A stretch of DNA of 64,000 nucleotides from Sulfurimonas sp. (GTDB lineage Bacteria; Campylobacterota; Campylobacteria; Campylobacterales; Sulfurimonadaceae): NCBI GenBank assembly GCA_021648465.1, contig JAKISR010000002.1, positions 1 through 64,000 of the forward strand, written 5' to 3'. The translations under genes and the position numbers were made by a program. Positions 37,101-44,380 of the stretch are shown here, in pieces. Position 1 is the stretch's first letter; the number at the start of each line of letters is the position of its first letter. The notes under the pieces were generated by a model, which ran no database searches, was not told the origin of the DNA, and saw only the letters and a list, made by a program, of their open reading frames with translations.

Positions 37101-37452
37101 GTTCACTCACATCAAGCTTCTCTTGAAAAGCTTTTTTAGCTCTTAATTCCCATTTATTTATATGTATGTTTTGTTTTTCTTGATTTAGCAAGTCTATTTT
37201 TTTAGCTAAATTAAAATCTTCAAAAAGTTTTGCTAAATTTTGTTTTCGTCCTTTTCTTAAGCTGTAAAGGTTTGTTGTGGATTTAGATGCACTATAAAGA
37301 AGTTTTTTAGATTTTCCATCTTTGTCAGTAGGCTTATCAAACATACTAACACCATAATCTACTAATGAATATCTATCGTTATCAAGCTCTTTTAAAATGC
37401 TATAGCCGATAGAAGTTATACCTAAGTCTAAACTTAATATTTTTTTACTCAT
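34114..37452 (-). CDS. cas9: CRISPR-associated endonuclease Cas9 (type II, compact)
   Basis: A 1112-residue Cas9, in the size range of type II-C enzymes. Catalytic parts are all present (numbering from the ATG at 37450-37452): RuvC-I LSLDLGITSIG (Asp9), a short bridge helix SLRKGRKQNL, RuvC-II IRVESTREL (Glu519), HNH DLDHIVPQSLGG (His603) with the following Asn and Lys, and RuvC-III HHAIDAI (Asp746). The open frame extends 5 codons further upstream, but GGAGAG stands 7 bp before the chosen ATG. Only 33 bp separate it from the trpC stop, leaving no room for an upstream tracrRNA. Fic and cas1 follow in the same operon. With no array nearby, its guide source is unknown. Confidence 0.96.
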   Translation of the reverse strand: MSKKILSLDLGITSIGYSILKELDNDRYSLVDYGVSMFDKPTDKDGKSKKLLYSASKSTTNLYSLRKGRKQNLAKLFEDFNLAKKIDLLNQEKQNIHINKWELRAKKAFQEKLDVSELFSIFYLLAKHRGYKSLDSGDLLEELCKKLEIDFKPIKEKDKQKAKEKSEMKSALHIIEILKEKSDKTVAQIIYETEIKKENPTFRNHDNYNYMIRREYINDEIKKIVLFQKKFGFFSSDFDIENFITELIKTIDDQKDSTNDLSLFGNCEYFQDEKVAHQYSLLSDIFKMYQSVSNITFNTKPAIKITKEQIKLIADDFFAKIKKGKSIADIKYKDIRKILKLSDDTKFFNKDDNKLTITKFHFVSNLSKINNQFILDAFEKENKYEILKEIFDVLEFEKAPHAIYEKLKKTIDDEKTIIDLIRYKSGNSLNISHYAMIKFIPYFEQGLSTDEIKKKLGLDRKEDYSEFKKGIKYLHIKTFENDDNLEINNHSVKYVVSATLRVIKYLHTIFGYFDEIRVESTRELSQNEQTKKDIEKANRALEKKIDEIVADIEYQKIAEMYGKNIRKYARKILMYKEQNGRDIYTGKGIEIVDIFTNRVDLDHIVPQSLGGLSVKHNFVLAHRDTNVQKSNQLPMSFVKDKQAFINRVEDLFKEHKINWKKKINLLATNLDETFQDRFESKSLRATSYIEALTAQMLKRYYPFPNEKKQADGSAVRHIQGRATSNIRKLLHVKTKVRDTNIHHAIDAILIGLTNQSWLKKLSNTFRENMGVINDEARAKIKKEMPLIEGIEPKELVEMIEDRYNEFGEDSIFYKDIFGKTKAVNFWVSKKPMVSKIHKDTIYAKKSDGIYTVRENIINAFVGLKTTNATTSAKFMESFEKNILKKMYLYKTNPKDVICKIVQKRAQDIAKLLDTFVDIDKKDKEALSEAKVKLDELIPSGMLDNNGNIIRKVKFYQSNLTGFNIRGGLATKEKTFIGFKAMLDCNKLFYERIDVANFEKIAKENNSSFIINRNDIIIVNFKKEEKNILGSVESFDDNTKKVRLYDSRFPKLLDSQPFKFKVTSGKSRKEFGIGSAIGIIKLNLDILGNIKSYQTIGNTESELLTFIKEIINA

Positions 37453-37485
37453 GATGATACTCTCCAAATAATATTAAATCACATA

Positions 37486-38271
37486 TTACCCAAATTTTAG
37501 TTTTCTAAGAGCCTTTTCTTCATCATCTTGACGCATTAAAGACTCACCTACCAAGAAAGCATCAACACCAGCTTTACTCAAATCTTCTAGTTGTCTATGC
37601 TCATAAATACCACTCTCGGCTACAATAATTTTACCATTTGGAATGAGTGGAATCAAGTCATAACATAGATTCATATTCATCTCAAAAGTTTGTAGATTTC
37701 TATGGTTTATCCCTATGATATCACTTCCTGCATATATAGATTTTATTAAATCTGGCTTATCATGAACCTCTACTAAAGCTTCCATTCCAAGGTGTCTAGT
37801 ATATGCTAAAAGCTCTTTTAACTCTTTTTTTGAGAGAGCGGCTGCAATGAGTAAAATAAAATCTGCCCCATGAACCATAGCTTCTAAAATTTGATATTTT
37901 GAGACTATAAAATCTTTTCTAAGAAGTGGAATACCAACATATCTTCTAATTTGACCTAAATAATCTAAGTTTCCTTGAAAAAAGTGAGGTTCAGTCAGGA
38001 TAGAGATAGCACTAGCTCCACCTCTTTCATAACTTTGAGCAATTGCTATTGGATCAAAATCTTCACGAATAACACCTTTTGATGGTGATGCCTTTTTAAC
38101 TTCTGAGATTATTCTATATGGATCTTGCTTGGTTGCTTTTATATATGGAATAATATCTCTTGGAACTCTTGCATTAAATGCAAGTGAGCGACCTAACCAA
38201 TCAAGTGAAAATTTTTTCTCTCTTTCTAGTAAATCTTCTTTTGTTTTTTTAATTATATCATCTAAAATCAT
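37486..38271 (-). CDS. trpC: Indole-3-glycerol phosphate synthase TrpC
   Basis: A 261-residue TIM-barrel enzyme of tryptophan synthesis. Family motifs: RIISEVKKASPSKGVI (about 54-70), AQSYERGGASAISILTEPHFF, PLLRKDFIV (about 116), GINHRNLQTFEMN (about 185) and VAESGI (about 213). The ATG overlaps the upstream lipoprotein gene stop (ATGA). It stands apart from other trp genes. The cas operon begins just behind it. Confidence 0.96.
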   Translation of the reverse strand: MILDDIIKKTKEDLLEREKKFSLDWLGRSLAFNARVPRDIIPYIKATKQDPYRIISEVKKASPSKGVIREDFDPIAIAQSYERGGASAISILTEPHFFQGNLDYLGQIRRYVGIPLLRKDFIVSKYQILEAMVHGADFILLIAAALSKKELKELLAYTRHLGMEALVEVHDKPDLIKSIYAGSDIIGINHRNLQTFEMNMNLCYDLIPLIPNGKIIVAESGIYEHRQLEDLSKAGVDAFLVGESLMRQDDEEKALRKLKFG

Positions 38272-39557
38272 TCTATTTCTCTACTCTCTTTATTGCATTT
38301 ATCAATCATTTTTATATGTTTTACTACCTCTTTATTACTACTGCCTTCCATGTTTTTCACTCTATCCATAATATCTTGAGCTTTTTTACATTCACCAAGT
38401 TTATAATATCCCCACGCTAAAGAATCAAGATAGTATATGGAATCTGATTCAATTTTTAAAGCTTCTTTCACATACCCCAAACCTTTTCTCACATCTATAT
38501 CATGATCAATTAAAAGATAGCCTAAATAATTGAGATAAATACCATCTTTCTTTTTGTCTACAACCTTTGTTAGCTTTTTTACTACACTTTTTTGCATAAT
38601 TTTATTATTTTTATCTTTAGTACTCTCATATTCAAAAATAGCACTCTGACCAAGATGAGATATATCACCACTGTCTTTATACATCTCATACGCTAATGGT
38701 GAAGCTCTTTTATACTCTTTAAATTGAATATAAAGTTGTAAAAGTAACTCATCATCAATTCTACTTTTTTGTAAAAACTTAATCATATTTTTATAATCTT
38801 TTTTATAACTATAAAGTTGAACTATCTTTTGTGCTATTACTTTATTAGAATTTATTTTGTATATTCTAAGGTAAGTTGACAAAAGTCCTTCTATATTATT
38901 GTCATTACTATAAAATCCAATAAGTCTTGAACAAATTATCCTAGAGCACCCATAAATTCTAGAGTGTGTTTCTAATTGTGCAATTGCTTCTTTTTGCCTC
39001 TGCAAATTTACATATAAAACAATAGCCATTCTATCAAGAATTTTTTCATTATAATCTTTTATATAAGCACTCTCTAAGTACTTTACAGCAGTATTAAACT
39101 CTTTAAGTTTTACATATAATTCACTTACAAGTAAATAATCATCAATGAGTTTTGTTTTTTGCACTAATTTAAGTGCCAATACTTTTGCTTCTTTTAATTT
39201 TTCTAGTTTTACAAGAGCAACTATCTTTATACGAATTAATTCAAAATCATTTATATTATTTTTAGCAATTTGATTAACTTTTAAAATAACTTTTTTATTA
39301 TTATCTGCTGATAAATTATTTCTTAGTGAACGATATAAATATTCTTTTTTTTTTGTTTGTTCATATAGTGTATTAAATATATCTGCAGACGATTTATAAT
39401 CTTTTAATTGTTCTAATCGAAGAGCAATTAATATATACATATCTTCTTTTTCAAAAGTTTTTTTATTAATATTTGTCTCTACCGATGGCTTAGCGCCACA
39501 ACCGACATATAGTAATATAAGAGCTAAAGAGATAAACAATTTTAAAATTTTATACAT
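38268..39557 (-). CDS. TPR-repeat lipoprotein
   Basis: A 429-residue protein with a lipoprotein signal (hydrophobic LFISLALILLYVGCGAK, lipid-modified Cys near residue 20) and a chain of TPR-like helical repeats through the mature part; one near the C-terminus reads YLDSLAWGYYKLGECKKA, a common sequence in large TPR proteins. It is likely a periplasmic scaffold. The start at the ATG 39555-39557 has GGAGCT 4 bp upstream and overlaps the YkgJ gene by 8 bp; an in-frame TTG one codon earlier is less likely. Specific role unknown. Confidence 0.75.
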   Translation of the reverse strand: MYKILKLFISLALILLYVGCGAKPSVETNINKKTFEKEDMYILIALRLEQLKDYKSSADIFNTLYEQTKKKEYLYRSLRNNLSADNNKKVILKVNQIAKNNINDFELIRIKIVALVKLEKLKEAKVLALKLVQKTKLIDDYLLVSELYVKLKEFNTAVKYLESAYIKDYNEKILDRMAIVLYVNLQRQKEAIAQLETHSRIYGCSRIICSRLIGFYSNDNNIEGLLSTYLRIYKINSNKVIAQKIVQLYSYKKDYKNMIKFLQKSRIDDELLLQLYIQFKEYKRASPLAYEMYKDSGDISHLGQSAIFEYESTKDKNNKIMQKSVVKKLTKVVDKKKDGIYLNYLGYLLIDHDIDVRKGLGYVKEALKIESDSIYYLDSLAWGYYKLGECKKAQDIMDRVKNMEGSSNKEVVKHIKMIDKCNKESREIE

Positions 39558-39930
39558 CAATAGCTCCTGGACATTCTATTTTTAACTCATTAACTCTTGA
39601 TTTAAAATAATCCCAAAAATGGAATTTTTTACACTGCAAAGACCTAGCATCATATATCTTACAACCATTTACTTCTCTATCATAAAAGATACATTCAAAA
39701 TTGTTACTGAATTGATTTTCTTTTAAAAAGTATTTATAGCCTTTTTTAAAAAGATATTGTTGCATAAAATCTTTAATATCAAGCCCTAATAACTCAGAAA
39801 TATTTTCAATTTCAACTTTTGTAACATATATATAACCACTTTCACCTGTACAACATCTACCTTGACACATAAAACACGCATTTGCGTCAAATTTATATGT
39901 AAAACCATTTTGTTTAATTATAGTTGACAT
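39550..39930 (-). CDS. YkgJ-family Cys-cluster protein
   Basis: A 126-residue protein of the zinc/iron-chelating YkgJ family. Cysteines are arranged as CFMCQGRCCTG near residue 20, then CIFYD and CKIYDARSLQCKKFHFW near 85-105 and a last Cys at EECPG-like KIECPG. The biochemical role of the family is unclear. It overlaps the methyltransferase gene upstream by 13 bp and the TPR gene downstream. Confidence 0.85.
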   Translation of the reverse strand: MSTIIKQNGFTYKFDANACFMCQGRCCTGESGYIYVTKVEIENISELLGLDIKDFMQQYLFKKGYKYFLKENQFSNNFECIFYDREVNGCKIYDARSLQCKKFHFWDYFKSRVNELKIECPGAIDV

Positions 39931-40613
39931 TTTATACTTTGTGTTCTTGCCTTCTCATAAATACTTTTAGCTTTTTGTGAAAATTCTTTTCCATCAAAAC
40001 TAATAAATGGTGGTAATACTTTCATAAGCGACCTTGAGTTATTTCTAGCATGTATCATAACCAAAGAAGCCACCCTATCTTTTTTTGGGTGTATAAATTC
40101 TACATCTATAATTTTCATATTCACAATATGAAGTTCTGAACAAATCAATCCGAATTGAGATGCATCATAACAAAATATAAAGTGAGATTTAGGCTTTAAA
40201 ATTTTTGAAACTTTTTTAAAAAAACTCTTTAATGGTAAGTTGACATTATACCTTGCATTAAATAACATCTCATTTTGACTTTTTGTTACACCATCATGAT
40301 AAAAAGGTGGATTTGAGATTATATAATCATATTTTTTATCTTCATCAAATTCTAAAAAATCTTTTTTATAAATAGTATATGGTATATTATTAACTCTTGC
40401 ATTTATAGTTGCATACTCTACAAAATCATCTTGTTTTTCAACTGCTTCTAGCTTAACTCTTTGATTGTCTCTTGCAACCAAAAGACCAACAACTCCGCAA
40501 CCAGCTCCAACATCTAAAACTTTTCCATGAGGTTTAAATGATGAGATAAAATTATATAAAAAAATAGAATCACTGTTATAGCAATATCCTGATTCTGGCT
40601 GATAAAGAAGCAT
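39918..40613 (-). CDS. TrmN6-like tRNA adenine-N6 methyltransferase
   Basis: A 231-residue SAM-dependent methyltransferase with motif I VLDVGAGCGVVGLL (about 34-47) and the catalytic motif IV DYIISNPPFYHDG (about 104-116), typical of N6-adenine methyltransferases; closest to TrmN6, which modifies A37 of tRNA1(Val). The ATG at 40611-40613 has AAGGTG before it; a GTG two codons earlier is possible. It diverges from kdsB. Confidence 0.8.
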   Translation of the reverse strand: MLLYQPESGYCYNSDSIFLYNFISSFKPHGKVLDVGAGCGVVGLLVARDNQRVKLEAVEKQDDFVEYATINARVNNIPYTIYKKDFLEFDEDKKYDYIISNPPFYHDGVTKSQNEMLFNARYNVNLPLKSFFKKVSKILKPKSHFIFCYDASQFGLICSELHIVNMKIIDVEFIHPKKDRVASLVMIHARNNSRSLMKVLPPFISFDGKEFSQKAKSIYEKARTQSIKCQL

Positions 40614-40627
40614 AAACACCTTTTAGA

Positions 40628-40633
40628 TATAAT
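40628..40633 (+). promoter_or_regulatory. Predicted -10 box of kdsB
   Basis: TATAAT 33 bp before the kdsB ATG, in the 53-bp divergent spacer. AAAGGC follows as a likely ribosome site. Confidence 0.45.
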
Positions 40634-40666
40634 TTTATCATTATATCAACAAAGGCTTTAAATAAT

Positions 40667-41383
40667 ATGATTATTATCCCTGCACGATTAGCATCAACAA
40701 GATTTCCACAAAAAGTATTAGCCGATATTGGTGGTATTCCAATGGTAGTGAGAACTGCACAAAGAGTTGCTCATCTTGGTAGAGTTGTAATAGCTACAGA
40801 TGATGAACTAATTTTATTAAAATGTAAAGAGTATGGACTTGAAGTAATGCTGACTTCTACTACACACAAAAGTGGAACAGATCGCATAAATGAGTGTGCA
40901 ACATTGCTAAATCTTGATGATGCTGAAATTATTATAAATGTTCAAGCAGATGAACCATTTATAGAGCCAGAAGTTATTGAATCACTTATATTTAAACTTC
41001 AAACACTTCAAAAATCTAATGAACCTTTTATTATGGGAAGTTGTTATAATTCTATAAATGCCGAATCAGCAAAAGATCAAAACCTCGTTAAAGTTGTTTT
41101 AGATAGTAATGATAATGCCATATATTTTTCACGCTCTTGTATCCCTTATAATCAAGGCGGTGGTGCTAGATATTTTGGTCATATTGGTATTTATGGGTTT
41201 TCTAAAAAAAGTTTAAAAGAGTTCTGTAATTTAAACGATGCACCTATAGAAGATATTGAAAAGCTAGAGCAACTCCGTGCAATTTATCATCAAAAAAAAA
41301 TAACAATGGTTAAGGTTGCAAGTACTAGTTTTGGAATTGATACAAAAGAGGACTTAGCTAGGGCTGTAGAAATATTTCTTTAA
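40667..41383 (+). CDS. kdsB: 3-deoxy-manno-octulosonate cytidylyltransferase KdsB
   Basis: A 238-residue enzyme activating KDO as CMP-KDO for lipopolysaccharide. Motifs: IIPARLASTRFPQKVLADIGG at the start in part, VVIATDD, THKSGTDRINE (about 75), NVQADEPFI (about 98), FSRSCIPY (about 149) and HIGIYGF (about 171), ending with GIDTKEDL. It converges with the chemosensory cluster, 11 bp from its last gene. Confidence 0.96.
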   Translation: MIIIPARLASTRFPQKVLADIGGIPMVVRTAQRVAHLGRVVIATDDELILLKCKEYGLEVMLTSTTHKSGTDRINECATLLNLDDAEIIINVQADEPFIEPEVIESLIFKLQTLQKSNEPFIMGSCYNSINAESAKDQNLVKVVLDSNDNAIYFSRSCIPYNQGGGARYFGHIGIYGFSKKSLKEFCNLNDAPIEDIEKLEQLRAIYHQKKITMVKVASTSFGIDTKEDLARAVEIFL

Positions 41384-41394
41384 AAATAGAGTTT

Positions 41395-41601
41395 TTATGT
41401 TCTTGGTTTTATAAAGATAGTATAATCACCAAACTGCTCATTTAATGCAAAATCATGTTTTTTACAAAAACTTGATCTCATTTCACCTATCATATTTTCA
41501 GCTTCTTTTTGAGCATCATCTTTATTACCAAACTCTTGAACATCAGCCATTCCACTTTTTAGAAAGCAACTGCATGTGTTTTCTACTTTTACTTTGTACA
41601 C
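41395..41601 (-). CDS. Small Cys-containing hypothetical protein
   Basis: A 68-residue protein not recognised. It starts MYKVKVENTCSCFLKSG and holds three cysteines (CSC near residue 10 and FCKKH near 46), a charged middle and a C-terminal strand DYTIFIKP. It is the last gene of the chemosensory run, 9 bp behind the large response regulator, so it is probably expressed with it. Confidence 0.6.
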   Translation of the reverse strand: MYKVKVENTCSCFLKSGMADVQEFGNKDDAQKEAENMIGEMRSSFCKKHDFALNEQFGDYTIFIKPRT

Positions 41602-41610
41602 TTTAAACTC

Positions 41611-42906
41611 CTAAAAATCAAAAATATCATCTATATCTCCAGAATTACTATCATCTTGCTCATCCATCTTTAACATCCCAGATATAGTATCACAGTTTAC
41701 AGATATAGTATCATTCATAAAATCTACAGATGGTGCACCTGTGTAAAAAGACATTTTAATCCATGTTGATAAATCACTACTAAATGCTGAACACATTGGA
41801 CCAAGTGTGTTTGAATATTCCATAAATTCATTTATGTGTATTGCTAAATCTTGAGATAAGTTAGTAAGTGCTTTTGATATAACATAAACTTCACTATACG
41901 TATTTAAAACTGAACCTATTTTTTCTAAATAGGAGTAAATCTCTACAATTTCCTCTTTTGTAACATCCTCATTTCCAACTATTAACATTAAGGTGTTTAG
42001 CTTATTTGCATATTCTTCTAAATCTATTAAATCATCTTCATCTATATAATTAAATACTTTTAACTCTTTTGATTTTATATCAATTTCTTGAGTTTGAGAT
42101 TCTTTTTTTAAATTTATTTTTTCTTTATCAACAAAATAAACTTTAGATAATTTAAATGAAATTTTCTCTTTTTTTATTCTATATTCACTTTTGCTAGGAT
42201 TTTTGTTTAATATAAGGTTTAATACTTTTGATGGTAACTTATTTACTTTATCAAGAGTAAAATATTGATAACTATCAGATTCTTCTATATATATTTTTGG
42301 TTTTATTGATATGTTTAATTGAGCTTCTACAACAGAATAAATTATACGAACTAAATCACTAAGATTATCATATTTTGTTTTATTATTTAAAAGAAAATAC
42401 TCCCAAAATTCTGATAAAGAATCTTCTGAGTCTATAATAAAAACTATTTGTCTACTATAAATTTTATTACTAAAAAGATTGACTTTAAATAATCTTACAC
42501 TTTCAGATTTTTCTTTTCTTTGTCTGGATTCTATAAGTGAAATATAACTTGAAATTCTACTTGTAAATATATCTAAGCTTACTGGTTTAGATATATAATC
42601 TTCTGCTCCATTACTTAAAATCTCTTTTTGTCTAATATGATCATCAACTGCAGAAATAGCAATAATCATTATGCCTTTATCATGCTCTCTAATTAATTTT
42701 GTAGCTTGTATACCATCCATTTTTGGCATCATAATATCCATGAAAACTATATCAAATTTTTCATCTTCACACATTCGTATTGCTTCAAGACCATCAACAG
42801 CTTCTTTTACATTAAATTTAATTTGATTTTTACTTTCAAAATCTTCTAAGAATAATTTTAGTACAACTCTATTGCTTGCATTGTCGTCAACAATTAATAT
42901 ATTCAT
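41611..42906 (-). CDS. Response regulator with long unrecognised output region
   Basis: A 431-residue protein. Residues 1-125 are a receiver domain: ILIVDDNASN, phosphoacceptor in DIVFMDIMMPKMDG (Asp near 56) and YISKPV with the conserved Lys. Residues about 130-285 are mixed alpha/beta and unrecognised. About 290-400 look all-helical (LEEYANKLNTLMLIVG, EIYSYLEKIGSVLNTY). The C-terminus is an acidic tail ending DDIDDIFDF. No DNA-binding or cyclase motif is visible. It is part of the chemosensory cluster, so a protein-interaction output is inferred. Confidence 0.75.
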   Translation of the reverse strand: MNILIVDDNASNRVVLKLFLEDFESKNQIKFNVKEAVDGLEAIRMCEDEKFDIVFMDIMMPKMDGIQATKLIREHDKGIMIIAISAVDDHIRQKEILSNGAEDYISKPVSLDIFTSRISSYISLIESRQRKEKSESVRLFKVNLFSNKIYSRQIVFIIDSEDSLSEFWEYFLLNNKTKYDNLSDLVRIIYSVVEAQLNISIKPKIYIEESDSYQYFTLDKVNKLPSKVLNLILNKNPSKSEYRIKKEKISFKLSKVYFVDKEKINLKKESQTQEIDIKSKELKVFNYIDEDDLIDLEEYANKLNTLMLIVGNEDVTKEEIVEIYSYLEKIGSVLNTYSEVYVISKALTNLSQDLAIHINEFMEYSNTLGPMCSAFSSDLSTWIKMSFYTGAPSVDFMNDTISVNCDTISGMLKMDEQDDSNSGDIDDIFDF

Positions 42907-42926
42907 AATATAAATACCTTCTTACA

Positions 42927-43667
42927 TTAAATTTTTTGCAATAATTCTTCTATGCATATTCTATAATCTCTCATACCCTTAGATCGTTTTTCATCTAATA
43001 TAATAGGAGAACCTGATTCAAATTGTTTTGCTAATTTAATATCTACACCAATTGGAGATAATACTTTATCCTCTCCAAAAGATGTTTTTACTTTTGCCAA
43101 AGAGTCTCTATGCACACTTATATGAGGATTATACATGACTGGTAATATAGATACATCAGCAATTTCTCTCTCTAAATGCAGAGCATTTTGATAAACTGCT
43201 CTCATCATTTGTCCAACGGCAACTACGCCCAAATGATGTGGAACAAATGGTATAAGTACACTATCTGCTACTTCTAAAGAATTTTTAAGTAGTGCATCAA
43301 ATGTTGGTGGAGTATCAATAACACAATAATCAAAAAAATCTGCAATAGACTCTTTTTTAAAACGGTTTTTTAGGGCACCTCGCAAATCAGAATATTCATA
43401 TACATCAAAAAAAGCTAATGCTGGAGATAAAGTTAAATTATTATGTATAGTTGGTATAAATGTTTCACTTAATGTATGTCCTGTAAATATTGAATGAACT
43501 CCAAGTTCTTCACTTGGTTCACATCCAACACCAATACTAGCATGTCCTTGAGTATCAAAATCAAGAAGTAACACAGAACCTATTTTTGCTAAACCACTTG
43601 CAACATTCACCGCTGTTGTAGTTTTTGCAGAACCACCTTTACGATTGCTAATTACAATGGTTTTCAC
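42927..43667 (-). CDS. ParA/Soj-family ATPase of the chemosensory cluster
   Basis: A 246-residue deviant Walker ATPase. The start MKTIVISNRKGGSAKTTTAVN holds the Walker A KGGxxKTT, followed by LLLDFDTQGHASIG (Walker A') and YCVIDTPP (Walker B). GTG at 43665-43667 is preferred because AAAGGA lies about 10 bp upstream; a TTG three codons earlier is too close to that site. It overlaps the STAS-like gene by 20 bp. ParA proteins in chemosensory clusters (such as ParC of Vibrio and PpfA of Rhodobacter) position receptor arrays, and the same role is inferred here. No parB is adjacent. Confidence 0.85.
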   Translation of the reverse strand: MKTIVISNRKGGSAKTTTAVNVASGLAKIGSVLLLDFDTQGHASIGVGCEPSEELGVHSIFTGHTLSETFIPTIHNNLTLSPALAFFDVYEYSDLRGALKNRFKKESIADFFDYCVIDTPPTFDALLKNSLEVADSVLIPFVPHHLGVVAVGQMMRAVYQNALHLEREIADVSILPVMYNPHISVHRDSLAKVKTSFGEDKVLSPIGVDIKLAKQFESGSPIILDEKRSKGMRDYRICIEELLQKI

Positions 43668-43917
43668 TAGTATCAAATCCTTTTAAAACTTTTACAAATA
43701 GCTTACTCTCATCTTTAAATTCATAAGAGCAATCATAATTTTTTTTATACGACATTATAAGCTGTAATATAGCTAAATGAATATCATCACATTCATTAAA
43801 ATCAAATTTTATATTTTCACCAGCATTGTTTAGTAAAAAATCTCTTAAATCTATTAAACTATCTTCATAAATAACTGACGAAAATATTGCTGATTTATCA
43901 TCATACACTATTGCCAT
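43648..43917 (-). CDS. STAS-like small protein
   Basis: An 89-residue protein with the pattern of an MlaB/anti-anti-sigma STAS domain: strand GENIKFDFNECDDIHLAILQLIMSYKK (residues about 33-59, cited in part), where the strand, Asp-rich turn and amphipathic helix match the family, though the usual Ser/Thr after the turn is not obvious. Its start overlaps the cheW stop. Such proteins occur in other chemosensory gene clusters; a regulatory partner role is inferred. Confidence 0.6.
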   Translation of the reverse strand: MAIVYDDKSAIFSSVIYEDSLIDLRDFLLNNAGENIKFDFNECDDIHLAILQLIMSYKKNYDCSYEFKDESKLFVKVLKGFDTSENHCN

Positions 43918-44357
43918 TATATCTCCTTCTGTGGTAGTTTGATTGTTTTGATAATGTTTATAAGAGTCCCTTCAATATCAAGTATACCCGAGAGTTCCAA
44001 AAACTCACTTAAACTATTATCTTCATCACAATTCATAATATCTTCTTCTTGAATATGTGCTATGTCATTTATAAAATCAACTTTAACTGCAAAAATTTCA
44101 TTTTCATTTTCATAAAATATATATTTTAAGCTAGATTCTTCAATACATTTTAATTCATCTTCATGAGGAGGTAATCCTATAAGTTTTCTAAAATTTAAAA
44201 CTTTAATTACACTGTTTTCATAAGGTATCATTCCATCAATAAACTCACTACTATTAGGAATTAATGTTAATTCTGCTGCTTGAATTATCCGCTGTACATT
44301 ATCAATATTTATCGCATATTTATTTTCACAAACACTAAAAACTATTAAATCAACCAT
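43917..44357 (-). CDS. cheW: CheW-domain coupling protein
   Basis: A 146-residue single CheW domain: FSVCENKYAINIDNVQRII at the start, IDGMIPYENSVIKVLNFRKLIGL (about 52-75, in part) and a C-terminal strand SGILDIEGTLINIIK. It should link receptors to CheA at the array. It lies 23 bp behind cheA. Confidence 0.88.
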   Translation of the reverse strand: MVDLIVFSVCENKYAINIDNVQRIIQAAELTLIPNSSEFIDGMIPYENSVIKVLNFRKLIGLPPHEDELKCIEESSLKYIFYENENEIFAVKVDFINDIAHIQEEDIMNCDEDNSLSEFLELSGILDIEGTLINIIKTIKLPQKEI

Positions 44358-44380
44358 ACTAAAAATTCCTCCAGCTTATA

